NCBI GenBank assembly: GCA_946528555.1
Contig: CAMMYS010000015.1
Location: 1-64,000, forward strand
Reading direction: 5' to 3'
Length of the DNA: 64,000 bases
Source of the DNA: an uncultured Mycoplasmatota bacterium
GTDB taxonomy: Bacteria; Bacillota_I; Bacilli_A; RF39; UBA660
Shown: positions 16,109-25,650 of the stretch, one piece after another
How positions within the stretch are numbered: the stretch's first letter is position 1
Layout: each line of letters starts with the position of its first letter
Position numbers and translations under genes: made by a program
The notes under the pieces: generated by a model
Told to the model about the DNA's origin: nothing
Seen by the model: only the letters and a program-made list of their open reading frames with translations
Databases searched by the model: none

Positions 16109-17920
16109 ATGGCTAAATATAATAAATTTTTAAAATTTGTTTGCGTTGGTTTATCTAATACAGCAGTTAGTTTAACAATATATTATTTATTAAAATCAAT
16201 GGGAGTTAATTATTCAATATCTATTGCAATTGGATATATTGTATCTTCTATCACGGGTTATTTTTTAAATAAATTGTGGGTTTTCAAAGCAGATAAGAAG
16301 GAAAAACCTGTATTTAGATACTATTGTCTATATATAATTTCATTGATACTGAATATTTTGCTAACTCGTTTCCAAGTTGAAACATTAGAGTTATCAGATA
16401 ATTGGGCACCAATTTTTACGATTGCAATAATGACAATTTTTAACTATTTTGTGAGTAAAAAATGGGTTTTTAACAAAGATTTTAAAATAGATATAAAAGA
16501 TATAAAGAAAAGAATGTCCAATAACCAAATGTTAACAATTTCCTTTTTAATAATGATATTTGTATTATTATTTATGTTTATTAATAATTTTTATAATCAC
16601 CCAGTCGCAGATGATTTTTCAAATTATAGTAAGCTTTTATACTATGCACCTAATCATTCACTAGATGGAGTTAAATCTTTATTATTAGGAATTATTAGAG
16701 GTGGTACTGATACTTATAAAATTTGGCAAGGAACATATTTTAGTAATTATTTGTTCTTTATTAATCCATTAGTTGTATCGCAAAACATGTATGTTTTTAC
16801 AATGTTTTTGATTCAATTATTTTGGGTTTTTTCTGTTTTCTATTGCATAACATCTTTTTCAAACAAAAAAACAAAAGAAAACTATTTGTTAATATCTGTT
16901 CTTTTTATTATTTTTACAGTGATGTCCTTATATTCACTAGGTGAAGGATTTTATTGGTTTACTGGTGCAATCTTATATATAATACCATTTTCATTATCAT
17001 TAATCTTTTTTGGATTGTTGGCAAGATATATAAGAAGTAAAAATAAAATAACATATGCTGTCTTGATTATTATGGCTATACTTCTTGGTGGAACAAGTTA
17101 TGTAACAGGATTATTTGTAGGATTTGTTTTATTATTATTAACAGTATATATGTTTATTACTCATAATGATCTGAAATATAAATTTCTAATTTTATTAATC
17201 GTTTTTTCATTAGGATTTTTAGCAAATGTTTTATGTCCTGGAAATACAAATAGAGTATCAGAAAATGATAAAGTAAAAATAGGCGATATTATGTTAATAT
17301 CTTTAGCAAATATGTTTGAAATGATAGAGGATTTATTATTTAGAACAATTTATATTCCAATTGTGATTTTGATATTACCAATTATCAAAAAAATGGCTTC
17401 TCAGAGTAAAATTAAATTTGTAAATCCAATATTATTATCAATTTTATGCTTAATTTGTTTTTATTGCTTATTTATGCCATGCTCATTGGCATATAAGAAT
17501 TACTATCAAGAGGTAAGAGTAAAAAATATACAACTATTATATTTATCAATAATGGCTGTTGTGTGTCTTGTTAATTATTATGGCCATTTATATAAATTTA
17601 ATAAAAAAGATATGAATGATTCTCCGAGAGTTTATACAATAATAGGTATTGTTTCCCTAATTGGAGTAATATCAGCAGTTGGGCCGGAAAGAATAGCCGG
17701 TTTAGAGTTAATAGATGATATCGTATATCAAAGATCATATAATTATGATGTATGTGTTGATGAAATCGAAAAAGTATTGAATAATGACGAGAAAAGTGTA
17801 GTAGTAACAAATTGTTCTGTGTATCCAACAAGTTTACATTTGTTTATAGTGTATGATGAGGGTTGGATTTCAGATGCATTAGAAAATTATTATGGGAAAG
17901 AAATAGAGGTAAAAAAATGA
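16109..17920 (+). CDS. GtrA domain fused to DUF6056-like GT-C membrane glycosyltransferase
   Basis: 603 aa with an AGGAGG site. Residues about 1-130 form a four-helix GtrA unit with the twin motifs TGYFLNKLWVF and FNYFVSKKWVF. From about residue 145 a polytopic region with roughly ten helices follows, with HPVADDFSNYSKL in the first outer loop (the acidic pair expected of GT-C enzymes) and WQGTYFSNYLFFINPL, typical of DUF6056-like proteins of glycan clusters. GtrA proteins are linked to flipping of undecaprenyl-phosphate sugars. With the GtrB-like protein at 19428 this makes a complete three-part exocytoplasmic sugar-addition system. Confidence 0.75.
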   Translation: MAKYNKFLKFVCVGLSNTAVSLTIYYLLKSMGVNYSISIAIGYIVSSITGYFLNKLWVFKADKKEKPVFRYYCLYIISLILNILLTRFQVETLELSDNWAPIFTIAIMTIFNYFVSKKWVFNKDFKIDIKDIKKRMSNNQMLTISFLIMIFVLLFMFINNFYNHPVADDFSNYSKLLYYAPNHSLDGVKSLLLGIIRGGTDTYKIWQGTYFSNYLFFINPLVVSQNMYVFTMFLIQLFWVFSVFYCITSFSNKKTKENYLLISVLFIIFTVMSLYSLGEGFYWFTGAILYIIPFSLSLIFFGLLARYIRSKNKITYAVLIIMAILLGGTSYVTGLFVGFVLLLLTVYMFITHNDLKYKFLILLIVFSLGFLANVLCPGNTNRVSENDKVKIGDIMLISLANMFEMIEDLLFRTIYIPIVILILPIIKKMASQSKIKFVNPILLSILCLICFYCLFMPCSLAYKNYYQEVRVKNIQLLYLSIMAVVCLVNYYGHLYKFNKKDMNDSPRVYTIIGIVSLIGVISAVGPERIAGLELIDDIVYQRSYNYDVCVDEIEKVLNNDEKSVVVTNCSVYPTSLHLFIVYDEGWISDALENYYGKEIEVKK

Positions 17921-19017
17921 AAGTTAGTTCAAATGTCTTAGATAGACAGTATTTAAAATATGCAGAAGAATATGATGAAAAGGTTTTACAAATATTACAT
18001 AAAGGCTGGTATGTTTTAGGACCTGAAGTAGAAAATTTTGAAAAAGAATTTGCAAAATATTGCGGTGCAAAGTATTGTGTAGGATTAGCAAGTGGGTTAG
18101 ATGCACTTATTCTTGCTTGTAGGGTTTTAGGAATTGGAAAAGGCGATGATGTATTAGTACAAGGTAATACATATATTGCTACTGTTATGGGAATAACAAT
18201 TAATGGGGCAAATCCTATATTTGTTGAACCAAACGAATTCTATAATATGGATGTTGAAGAAATTGAAAGTAAGATAACACCTAAAACAAAAGCAATAATG
18301 GTTACACATTTATATGGTCAAGCATCTAAAATGGATACTATTAAAGAAATTGCTCAAAAGCATAAACTATTTATAATTGAGGATTGTGCTCAAGCTCATG
18401 GTGCAAAATTCAATAAACAAATGGTTGGAACTTTTGGAGATATTGGATGTTATAGTTTTTACCCATCTAAAAACTTAGGGGCTTTTGGAGATGCTGGAGC
18501 TATAATCACAAATAATGAAGAATATGCAAGCAAAATAAGAATATTAAGAAATTATGGTAGCGAAAAAAGATATCATAACAAATATATTGGTATGAATTCT
18601 CGTTTAGATGAATTACAAGCTGGCCTTCTTAGAATAAAGTTAACTCACTTAAAAGAATTAAATGCTGAAAGAGTTAAAATTGCAAAAACTTATATTAAAG
18701 GTATAAAAAACAAAGATATAATATTACCAAAGATTGAAGAAGGAGCAACAAGTGTATTCCATTTATTTGTTATTAGAACAAAGAAAAGAGATGAATTAAT
18801 GGAATATTTAAATGAAAAGGGAATAGGAACTATCGTACATTATCCAATCCCACCACATTTATCTGAAGCATATTCATATCTTGGATATAAAAAAGGAGAT
18901 TTTCCAATTAGTGAGAAATTTGCAAACGAAGTATTAACATTACCATTATATAATGGTATGACTGAAGAAGAACAAAAATATGTCATTGATGCTATAAATG
19001 AATTTGGAGGTAAATAA
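17917..19017 (+). CDS. dTDP-3-keto-6-deoxyhexose 3-aminotransferase (DegT/DnrJ family, FdtB/QdtB-like)
   Basis: 366 aa from ATG 17917, which overlaps the upstream stop; an in-frame ATG at 17863 lies inside the previous gene and is rejected. Family marks: GASGLDAL region (ASGLDALILACRVLG), ATVMGITINGANPIFVEP, HLYGQASKMD, EDCAQAHGAKF, and SFYPSKNLGAFGDAGAI with the PLP-binding Lys. It sits directly before a sugar 3,4-ketoisomerase, so it most likely makes dTDP-3-amino-3,6-dideoxyhexose (Qui3N or Fuc3N type). The stereochemistry cannot be read. Confidence 0.85.
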   Translation: MKVSSNVLDRQYLKYAEEYDEKVLQILHKGWYVLGPEVENFEKEFAKYCGAKYCVGLASGLDALILACRVLGIGKGDDVLVQGNTYIATVMGITINGANPIFVEPNEFYNMDVEEIESKITPKTKAIMVTHLYGQASKMDTIKEIAQKHKLFIIEDCAQAHGAKFNKQMVGTFGDIGCYSFYPSKNLGAFGDAGAIITNNEEYASKIRILRNYGSEKRYHNKYIGMNSRLDELQAGLLRIKLTHLKELNAERVKIAKTYIKGIKNKDIILPKIEEGATSVFHLFVIRTKKRDELMEYLNEKGIGTIVHYPIPPHLSEAYSYLGYKKGDFPISEKFANEVLTLPLYNGMTEEEQKYVIDAINEFGGK

Positions 19018-19421
19018 TGAGAGCAAAATTTATTGATTTTCAAGTAAATGAAGATGATAGAGGAAGTTTAGTTGTTGTTGAAAAAGGTAAACATCTACCA
19101 TTTTTACCTAAACGATTCTTTTATATCTATAATGTCAAAGATGGTAAAAGTAGAGGAAATCATGCAAATATAAACAGTAAATTTATTATGATTCCAATGA
19201 AAGGACAAGTTGATGTCTTAGTAGATAATGGAAAAACTAAAAAAGAGTTTCACCTAGATGACCCACATAAAGGATTATACATACCAAATTTAACATGGAA
19301 AAGCATGTATAATTTTAGTGATGATTGCGTATTACTAGTAGTTGCGAATACAGTTTATGATGGTTCAGAATATATTAAACAATATGATGATTTTATTAAA
19401 TATATAAACGAAGGAAAGTGA
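19017..19421 (+). CDS. dTDP-4-dehydro-6-deoxyglucose 3,4-ketoisomerase-like cupin (FdtA/QdtA/WxcM)
   Basis: 134 aa, the usual length of FdtA/QdtA, starting inside the aminotransferase stop (TAATG). The motifs DDRGSLVVVE, RFFYIYNVKDGKSRG, IPMKGQVDVLVDNG and DDPHKGLYIPNLTW fit the family. The conserved HxH pair of the active site (RGxHAH in relatives) reads RGNHAN here, so the second His is Asn. The role, moving the keto group from C4 to C3 before transamination, is inferred from the family and neighbour. The substitution may change activity or product. Confidence 0.8.
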   Translation: MRAKFIDFQVNEDDRGSLVVVEKGKHLPFLPKRFFYIYNVKDGKSRGNHANINSKFIMIPMKGQVDVLVDNGKTKKEFHLDDPHKGLYIPNLTWKSMYNFSDDCVLLVVANTVYDGSEYIKQYDDFIKYINEGK

Positions 19422-19427
19422 TAACAA

Positions 19428-20363
19428 ATGAAGAAACTATCAATCATAATCCCAGTATATTATAATGAGTTAAATTTATTAAATCTTTATACTGAGATTA
19501 ACAATAGTGTAATCAAAAAGTTAAAAAAATATGATTATGAAATAATATTTGTTGATGATGGAAGTAAGGATAAATCAAGAGAAATCATAAGAGGTTTTTT
19601 AAAAAAGTATGATAAGATAAAACTAGTCTCTCTTTCAAGAAATTTTGGTTCTCATAATGCTATGCTTGCAGGTTTGTCTGTTTGTACTGGAGATTTTGCA
19701 ACATTTATTTCAGCAGATTTACAAGATCCTCCTGAAATAATAATGCAAATGCTAGAAAAGTATGAACAGGGAAATCAAGCAATTTTGGCAGTAAGAAAAG
19801 ATAGAGAAGAATCTTTTATACAAAAGTTTTTTTCTAATACATATTATAAAATATTTAAAAAAATTGCATTAAATAATATGCCAGAGCATGGCTTTGACTG
19901 TTTTATGATTGATAGAAAAATTATTGATGTTATTGTTGATATGAAAGAAAAAAACACATCATTAATGGGCTTAATATTATGGTGTGGATTCAAAATGGAT
20001 ACAATTTATTACGTTAGAAAGAAAAGAGAGGCTGGAAAATCTCGTTGGACATTAAGTAAAAAAATTAAGTATTTTAATGATTCTATTTATAGTTTTTCAT
20101 TTTTTCCAATTAAAACAATAATTGCTATAGGGACTCTTTTCTTCTTATGCTCAATGATAGCATTAGTTGTAATATTTATTAATAAATTGTTTGGTAATAT
20201 ACCTGTACAAGGATATACAACATTGATATTATTCTTATTAATGTCTTCAGGATTAATTCTTGTCACATTAGGTATTATTGGAGAATATTTGTGGAGAACA
20301 TTTGATTCTTCTAGAGCTAGACCAGCATTTATAATAGATGAAATAGAGGAGAGTAAAAAATGA
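19428..20363 (+). CDS. GtrB-like undecaprenyl-phosphate glycosyltransferase
   Basis: 311 aa. GT2 core with IIPVYYNELNLLNLY, FVDDGSKDKS, SADLQDPPE and the RKKREAGKSRWTLSKK motif of DPM/GtrB enzymes, followed by two C-terminal membrane helices (about 235-255 and 268-290). It would load one sugar onto undecaprenyl phosphate at the inner membrane face. Its partner GtrA domain is in the 16109 gene. The stop overlaps the rfbA start, so it is translated with the dTDP-sugar genes. Confidence 0.88.
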   Translation: MKKLSIIIPVYYNELNLLNLYTEINNSVIKKLKKYDYEIIFVDDGSKDKSREIIRGFLKKYDKIKLVSLSRNFGSHNAMLAGLSVCTGDFATFISADLQDPPEIIMQMLEKYEQGNQAILAVRKDREESFIQKFFSNTYYKIFKKIALNNMPEHGFDCFMIDRKIIDVIVDMKEKNTSLMGLILWCGFKMDTIYYVRKKREAGKSRWTLSKKIKYFNDSIYSFSFFPIKTIIAIGTLFFLCSMIALVVIFINKLFGNIPVQGYTTLILFLLMSSGLILVTLGIIGEYLWRTFDSSRARPAFIIDEIEESKK

Positions 20364-21238
20364 AAGGAATAATATTAGCAGGTGGTAAAGGTACAAGACT
20401 TTATCCAATTACAAAAGTAGTTTCTAAACAGCTTTTGCCAATTTATGACAAGCCAATGATTTATTATCCGCTTTCTATTCTTATGTTGGCTGGAATTAAA
20501 GAAATATTAATTATATCAACAAGAGAAGATTTGCCAATGTATAAAAAATTATTGGGAAATGGTAAAAAGATAGGGCTTAAATTATCTTATAAAGTTCAAG
20601 AGGAACCAAAAGGTTTGGCCGAAGCATTTATTATTGGCAAGGATTTTATTGGTGATGCCAATGTTTGTTTGATATTAGGTGATAATATTTTTTATGGTGC
20701 AAGCTTAGAAGAAATTCTTTCTAAAGCTTCAGAAGAAATAAATGGTGGATTGATTTTTGGCTATCAAGTTGAAGATCCAAAAAGTTTTGGAGTTGTAGAA
20801 TTTGATTCCCAATTTAACGTTTTATCTTTAGAAGAAAAACCAGAGGTTCCAAAATCTAATTGGGCAATTCCAGGAATATATTTTTATGATAATTCAGTTG
20901 TTGATGTGGTTAAAAATATAAAACCATCTAAGAGGGGCGAACTAGAAATAACAACCTTAAATAGTGAGTATTTAAAAGAAAAAAAATTAAGTGTTGTTCC
21001 CTTAGGTAGAGGTGTGGCATGGTTAGACACAGGAACTCCACAAGGATTAAATAAAGCAAGTAATTTTGTTGAAATAATTCAATCTAGACAAGGTTTGTAT
21101 ATTTCATGTATAGAAGAAATAGCATATCGAAAAAAATATATATCTTTAGATGAATTAGAAGCTTTAGGAAAAGAATTACAAACAACAGAATATGGAAAGT
21201 ATATATTAAATATTGTTAAAAATGAAAGGAAAAAATAG
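20360..21238 (+). CDS. rfbA: Glucose-1-phosphate thymidylyltransferase
   Basis: 292 aa, standard length. GGKGTRLYPITKVVSKQLLP is the nucleotidyl-transfer loop, followed by DKPMIYYPLSILMLAGI, LILGDNIFYG and the conserved PGIYFYDN. It makes dTDP-glucose. The ATGA overlap with the gene upstream shows tight coupling. Confidence 0.95.
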   Translation: MKGIILAGGKGTRLYPITKVVSKQLLPIYDKPMIYYPLSILMLAGIKEILIISTREDLPMYKKLLGNGKKIGLKLSYKVQEEPKGLAEAFIIGKDFIGDANVCLILGDNIFYGASLEEILSKASEEINGGLIFGYQVEDPKSFGVVEFDSQFNVLSLEEKPEVPKSNWAIPGIYFYDNSVVDVVKNIKPSKRGELEITTLNSEYLKEKKLSVVPLGRGVAWLDTGTPQGLNKASNFVEIIQSRQGLYISCIEEIAYRKKYISLDELEALGKELQTTEYGKYILNIVKNERKK

Positions 21239-21239
21239 T

Positions 21240-22241
21240 ATGAAATTTTTAGTAACAGGTGGAGCTGGATTTATTGGCAGCAATTATTTACATTATGTGG
21301 TAAATAAATATCCAAAAGATAAATTTATTTGTATTGATGCATTAACTTATGCAGGCAACTACAATAATATAAAATCTTTAGAAGATAAGAAAAACTTTAA
21401 ATTTGTTAAAGGAGATATTAGAGATAAAGAATTAATAGATAAATTATTTAAAAAAGAAAAATTTGATTATGTTATTAATTTTGCTGCAGAAAGTCATGTT
21501 GATAATTCAATAAAAAACCCTAATTTATTTGCTGATACTAATATTTTAGGAACTATGACTTTGATGAATGCTGCAAAAGAGTATGGTATTAAAAGATATC
21601 ATCAAGTATCAACGGATGAAGTGTATGGAGATTTACCTTTAGATAGACCGGATTTAACATTTAGTGAGGATAATCCTATTAAAACATCTAGTCCATATTC
21701 AGCATCAAAAGCTGGAGCTGATTTACAAGTATTAGCATATGCTAGAACATTTAAATTACCTGTAACAATATCTAGATGTTCTAATAATTATGGTCCATAT
21801 CAATTTCCAGAAAAACTAATACCTGTTGTTATATCAAAAGCACTAAATGATGAGCCAATTCCAGTGTATGGAAAAGGTGAAAATGTAAGAGATTGGATTC
21901 ACGTTCATGATCATAATGTTGGCGTTGATATGATTGTTAGAAATGGAAGAGATGGTGAAATCTATAATTTAGGTGGACACTCTGAAAGAACAAATTTAGA
22001 GGTTGTAAAAACCATTTTAAAACAACTTGGAAAACCTGAAAGTTTAATAACTTTTGTTACTGATAGACCAGGACATGATTTAAGATATGCTATAAATTCA
22101 GATAAAGTTGAAAAAGAATTAGGATGGAAAAGAGAACATACTTTTGAAGAAGGAATAAAAGAAACAATAGATTGGTATGTTAATAACCAAGAATGGATAG
22201 ATGATATAAAATCAGGAAAATATAAAGAAGCATATAAATAA
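21240..22241 (+). CDS. rfbB: dTDP-glucose 4,6-dehydratase
   Basis: 333 aa from ATG 21240, one base after the rfbA stop; an in-frame start at 21213 overlaps rfbA and is less likely. Rossmann GGAGFIGSNYL, catalytic STDEVYG and SSPYSASKAGAD (YxxxK) are intact. It produces dTDP-4-keto-6-deoxyglucose. rfbC and rfbD are absent from the cluster, so the product is probably routed to the amino sugar rather than to rhamnose. Confidence 0.95.
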   Translation: MKFLVTGGAGFIGSNYLHYVVNKYPKDKFICIDALTYAGNYNNIKSLEDKKNFKFVKGDIRDKELIDKLFKKEKFDYVINFAAESHVDNSIKNPNLFADTNILGTMTLMNAAKEYGIKRYHQVSTDEVYGDLPLDRPDLTFSEDNPIKTSSPYSASKAGADLQVLAYARTFKLPVTISRCSNNYGPYQFPEKLIPVVISKALNDEPIPVYGKGENVRDWIHVHDHNVGVDMIVRNGRDGEIYNLGGHSERTNLEVVKTILKQLGKPESLITFVTDRPGHDLRYAINSDKVEKELGWKREHTFEEGIKETIDWYVNNQEWIDDIKSGKYKEAYK

Positions 22242-22259
22242 AAATTAGAAAGGTGTAAT

Positions 22260-23534
22260 ATGAAAATAAAAAATGTAGTAGTAATTGGGGCATCTGGTAC
22301 AGTTGGTAAAGCTGTAAGCGGCATATTTGCTTCATTTGGAAATGCAAAAGTGTACATGATTGCTCACAATAAAGAAAAATTAGAAAAATCATATAATGAT
22401 GCTGCATTATCTGTGAAGGCAATTACAGTAAAAGATAATCTTATTCCTTTATCAATGGATGATATATCTAAGGCCTTAAAAAAAGCTGATTTTGTATTTG
22501 AAAGTGTGGTAGAAAACTTTGAAATAAAGAGTCAAATACACAAAATAATAAATGAGAATGTTTCAAGAAAATGTATTATATCAACGGGTACATCTGGACT
22601 TTCAATCAACAAATTGTCTGATTGTTATGATGAAGAAAAGAAAAAGAATTTTTTAGGAGTTCACTTTTTTAACCCACCATATAATATGTTATTATGTGAA
22701 ATAATACCATCTAATTATACTTCAAAAAAATTGGTTACAGATTTAAATAAATATTTGACTGAAGTTTTATTAAGAGAGACAGTAATTGTAAAAGATGAAC
22801 CAGCATTTTTGGCTAATAGAATTGGTTTTGAATTTATGAATGAAGCTATTCAATATGCATATAAGTATAGAAATAAAGGTGGAATAGACTATATTGATAC
22901 TATATTGGGTAGATTTACTGGAAGAAATATGGCACCAATTCAAACAGCTGATTTTGTTGGATTAGATGTTCATAAGGCAATTGTTGATAATGTAAAGAAT
23001 AATATTAAAACTAGCGATAGAAAGTTTTTTGATCTTCCTAATTTTGTAAATAAATTAATAGAAGATGGAAAATTAGGAGTAAAGACAAAAGAAGGACTAT
23101 ATAAGAATGAAGATGGTAATAAGTTAGTTTATGATATAAATGCAAATAATTATCGTGAAATAAATAAGTATGATTTGAAATTTATAAATCAAATGGTAGA
23201 TTGTTTTAAAGTTGCTGATTATATAAAAGGTTTTGAAATATTAAAAAATGATAATAGTATAGAAGCAAAAATATGTATGAAATTATTATTAAAATATATT
23301 ATTTATTCTATAGAAATATCAAAAGAACTATGCGGGGATAATATTAGTTGCGATGTTGCTATGGCAAGCGGATTTAACTGGATTCCTCCATTAGCATTAG
23401 TTGAAGTTCTTGGAGGAAATAAAGAAGTAATCAATTTGTGTGATAAATATTTGAATGAAAAATATGAAGATTTATTGATTAATTTGCCTAAAAGTAAATA
23501 TGACTATAGAAAATACATAAAGGCAAGGGTGTAG
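22260..23534 (+). CDS. 3-hydroxyacyl-CoA dehydrogenase family protein
   Basis: 424 aa with an AAGGTG site. The N-terminal Rossmann loop reads [12 protein letters not shown], the catalytic His lies in [10 protein letters not shown] (about residue 135) with CEIIPS following, and [12 protein letters not shown] matches the usual DxPGFxxNR segment. The C-terminal third (about 290-424) is a second HCDH-like helical domain. Expected reaction: acetoacetyl-CoA to 3-hydroxybutyryl-CoA with NAD(P)H. Its place between dTDP-sugar genes and a thiolase/acyltransferase pair points to making an acyl donor for a sugar, not to fermentation. That is inference. Confidence 0.8.
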   Translation: MKIKNVVVIGASGTVGKAVSGIFASFGNAKVYMIAHNKEKLEKSYNDAALSVKAITVKDNLIPLSMDDISKALKKADFVFESVVENFEIKSQIHKIINENVSRKCIISTGTSGLSINKLSDCYDEEKKKNFLGVHFFNPPYNMLLCEIIPSNYTSKKLVTDLNKYLTEVLLRETVIVKDEPAFLANRIGFEFMNEAIQYAYKYRNKGGIDYIDTILGRFTGRNMAPIQTADFVGLDVHKAIVDNVKNNIKTSDRKFFDLPNFVNKLIEDGKLGVKTKEGLYKNEDGNKLVYDINANNYREINKYDLKFINQMVDCFKVADYIKGFEILKNDNSIEAKICMKLLLKYIIYSIEISKELCGDNISCDVAMASGFNWIPPLALVEVLGGNKEVINLCDKYLNEKYEDLLINLPKSKYDYRKYIKARV

Positions 23535-23539
23535 TATTT

Positions 23540-24799
23540 ATGAATGATGTTTTTATTTTAGGTGGAGCACAAAGTGACTTTGAAAGAAATTGGAGTAAAG
23601 AAGGAAAAAATGTTTTTGCTCTATTAAAAGAAGTTACAAACGATGCATTAAAAAATGTATATTTAACAAACACAGATGTTATAAATTTAAATAAAGAAAA
23701 TAGAATTGCAATATTTGTTGGTAATTTTGCTGCAGAATACTATATTAATCAAGGGCATTTGGGACCGCTATTAACAGAAGTCAATAGTGCTTTTTATGGT
23801 GTCCCATCAGCAAGATATGAAGCTGCTTGTGCTTCAGGCTCTGTTGCTCTTGATGCAGCAATGACAAAAATAAGAAGTGGAGATTATGATGTTGCTATTG
23901 TTGTTGGATTTGAATTGATGAAAACTGTTGATTCAAAAACAGGTGGTGATTTTCTTGGAAGAGCTGCTTTATATGAAAAAGAAGCAAAAGGAATAGAATT
24001 ACCATTTCCAAAATTATTTGGAAAATTAGCTGATGCAACAATAGAAAAATATAAATTAAATAAAAAAAGATACTTAAAAGATTTAGCAATCATATCAAAT
24101 ATTAATTATAGTAATGCTAAAAGAAATCCTCTTGCTCAAGCAAGAAATTGGTTTATGAGTGAGAAGCAAGCAAATGCTAGAAACATTGATACAAATATGA
24201 CAGTTGGTAATTTATTAGCTGTTTCAGATTGTTCTCAAGTTACAGATGGTGCAGCTTGTGTTGTATTAGCTTCAAAAAAATATATTGATGAAGTTAAATA
24301 TAATAATAAAACTGCTATTGTAAAAGGTTGGGGACATAGAGTAGCACCATTTGTTTTTGATCATAAAATTGAAGAAAGTAAAGATGATAAATATATTTTA
24401 CCTTGGACACGACAAGCAGTTCTAGATGCTTATAAAAGAGCAAATTTAAATGTGGAAGATATTGATGTTTTTGAAACACATGATTGCTTTACTTCAAGTG
24501 AATATATGGCTATTTCTGCTTTTGGTATTACAGAACCTGGAAAAGAATATGAAGCTATAGAAAGTGGAAAAATAGCATTTAATGGTGAAAAACCTATAAA
24601 TCCAAGCGGTGGCTTAATTGGGTGTGGTCATCCAGTAGGTGCATCGGGTGTGAGAATGCTTTTGGATTTATATAAACAAGTAACTAATCAAGCGGGCAAT
24701 TATCAAATAGATAATGCTAAGAATGCTATGATGTTAAATATAGGTGGTTCAGCCACAACAAATTATTGTTATATAGTTGGAAATGAGGAGAAAAAATGA
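23540..24799 (+). CDS. Thiolase (SCP-x-like acetyl-CoA acetyltransferase family)
   Basis: 419 aa. The acyl-binding Cys is in [15 protein letters not shown] (Cys97), the HDCF motif ([11 protein letters not shown]) marks the SCP-x/archaeal-like thiolase branch, and [15 protein letters not shown] carries the active-site His. The classical second Cys near the C-terminus reads [10 protein letters not shown], as in this branch. It could condense two acetyl-CoA to acetoacetyl-CoA for the dehydrogenase encoded six bases upstream. Its end overlaps the acyltransferase start (ATGA). Confidence 0.82.
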   Translation: MNDVFILGGAQSDFERNWSKEGKNVFALLKEVTNDALKNVYLTNTDVINLNKENRIAIFVGNFAAEYYINQGHLGPLLTEVNSAFYGVPSARYEAACASGSVALDAAMTKIRSGDYDVAIVVGFELMKTVDSKTGGDFLGRAALYEKEAKGIELPFPKLFGKLADATIEKYKLNKKRYLKDLAIISNINYSNAKRNPLAQARNWFMSEKQANARNIDTNMTVGNLLAVSDCSQVTDGAACVVLASKKYIDEVKYNNKTAIVKGWGHRVAPFVFDHKIEESKDDKYILPWTRQAVLDAYKRANLNVEDIDVFETHDCFTSSEYMAISAFGITEPGKEYEAIESGKIAFNGEKPINPSGGLIGCGHPVGASGVRMLLDLYKQVTNQAGNYQIDNAKNAMMLNIGGSATTNYCYIVGNEEKK

Positions 24800-25542
24800 A
24801 AAAAGAGATGATACATCAAACTGCTATTATATATGATGGCGTTAAACTTGGAAAAAATGTAAAAATAGGTGCTTATTCAATTATTTATCCTAATGTTGAA
24901 ATATGTGATAACACAAGCATTGGACCATATTGTATAATAGGTGAGCCTACAGCTTCATATTATGAAGAAGAAACGCATGATTTTAAGAAAACAAAAATAG
25001 GTAAAAACTCCGTTATTCGTTCACATACTATTATTTATGAAGATGTAGTAATAGGTGATAACTTTAACACAGGACACCATGTAACAATTAGAGAAAATAG
25101 TAGGATTGGAAAATGTTGTTCTGCTGGTACACTGACAGATATTCAAGGAAAAGTAAAAATAGGTAATTTTGTAAGAATGCATTCAAATGTTCATATTGGT
25201 CAATTAACAACAATAAAAGATTATGCATGGTTATTCCCTTATGCAATTGCAACAAATGATATGTATCCACCAATGGGAAAATTAAAAGGATGTACAATTG
25301 GTGAATACGCTATTGTAACAACTGGTACTATTTTACTTCCAGGTGTTAAAGTTGGTGATAATGCATTAGTTGCTGCGGGTGCTGTTGTTAGCAAAGATGT
25401 AAAAAAAGAGACATTTGTTATGGGAGTGCCTGCTAAAGAACGCGGAAATGTTAAAGATGTTCGAAATGAAGAAGGAAAACAAATATATCCATGGAAAGAA
25501 TATTTAGAAGATTATAGAGGTTATCCTTGGCAAAAAAAATAG
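24796..25542 (+). CDS. Left-handed beta-helix acyltransferase (sugar N-acyltransferase candidate)
   Basis: 248 aa with many hexapeptide repeats ([48 protein letters not shown]) and the closing [10 protein letters not shown]. It ends with [15 protein letters not shown], a tail seen in glycan-cluster acyltransferases. Co-translation with the thiolase and location beside the amino-sugar genes suggest that it acylates the 3-amino group, perhaps with 3-hydroxybutyryl-CoA rather than acetyl-CoA. The acyl specificity is inference. Confidence 0.75.
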   Translation: MKKEMIHQTAIIYDGVKLGKNVKIGAYSIIYPNVEICDNTSIGPYCIIGEPTASYYEEETHDFKKTKIGKNSVIRSHTIIYEDVVIGDNFNTGHHVTIRENSRIGKCCSAGTLTDIQGKVKIGNFVRMHSNVHIGQLTTIKDYAWLFPYAIATNDMYPPMGKLKGCTIGEYAIVTTGTILLPGVKVGDNALVAAGAVVSKDVKKETFVMGVPAKERGNVKDVRNEEGKQIYPWKEYLEDYRGYPWQKK

Positions 25543-25594
25543 AAAAAACTATTGTTTTATCTGTCCTATAAAAGAATATTTAAACCAGATAAAT

Positions 25595-25624
25595 AAAAGA
25601 ATGTAGTAATACATTCTTTTATTT
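25595..25624 (+). terminator. Intrinsic terminator at the end of the main glycan operon
   Basis: Perfect 11-bp stem AAAAGAATGTA / TACATTCTTTT with GTAA loop. The following ATTTGT leads directly into the next -10 box. Confidence 0.8.
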
Positions 25625-25632
25625 GTTATAAT
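25624..25632 (+). promoter_or_regulatory. Extended -10 promoter element of wecB
   Basis: TGT followed by TATAAT (25627-25632), seven bases after the terminator stem. No good -35 is seen, so the extended -10 may suffice. The same terminator-TATAAT spacing recurs at 28097-28132. Confidence 0.55.
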
Positions 25633-25650
25633 ACATTTGAAGTGATTAAT

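Noticed and set aside
20360..22241. Rhamnose biosynthesis operon
   Set aside because: Only rfbA and rfbB are present; no rfbC or rfbD, and the neighbours are amino-sugar genes.
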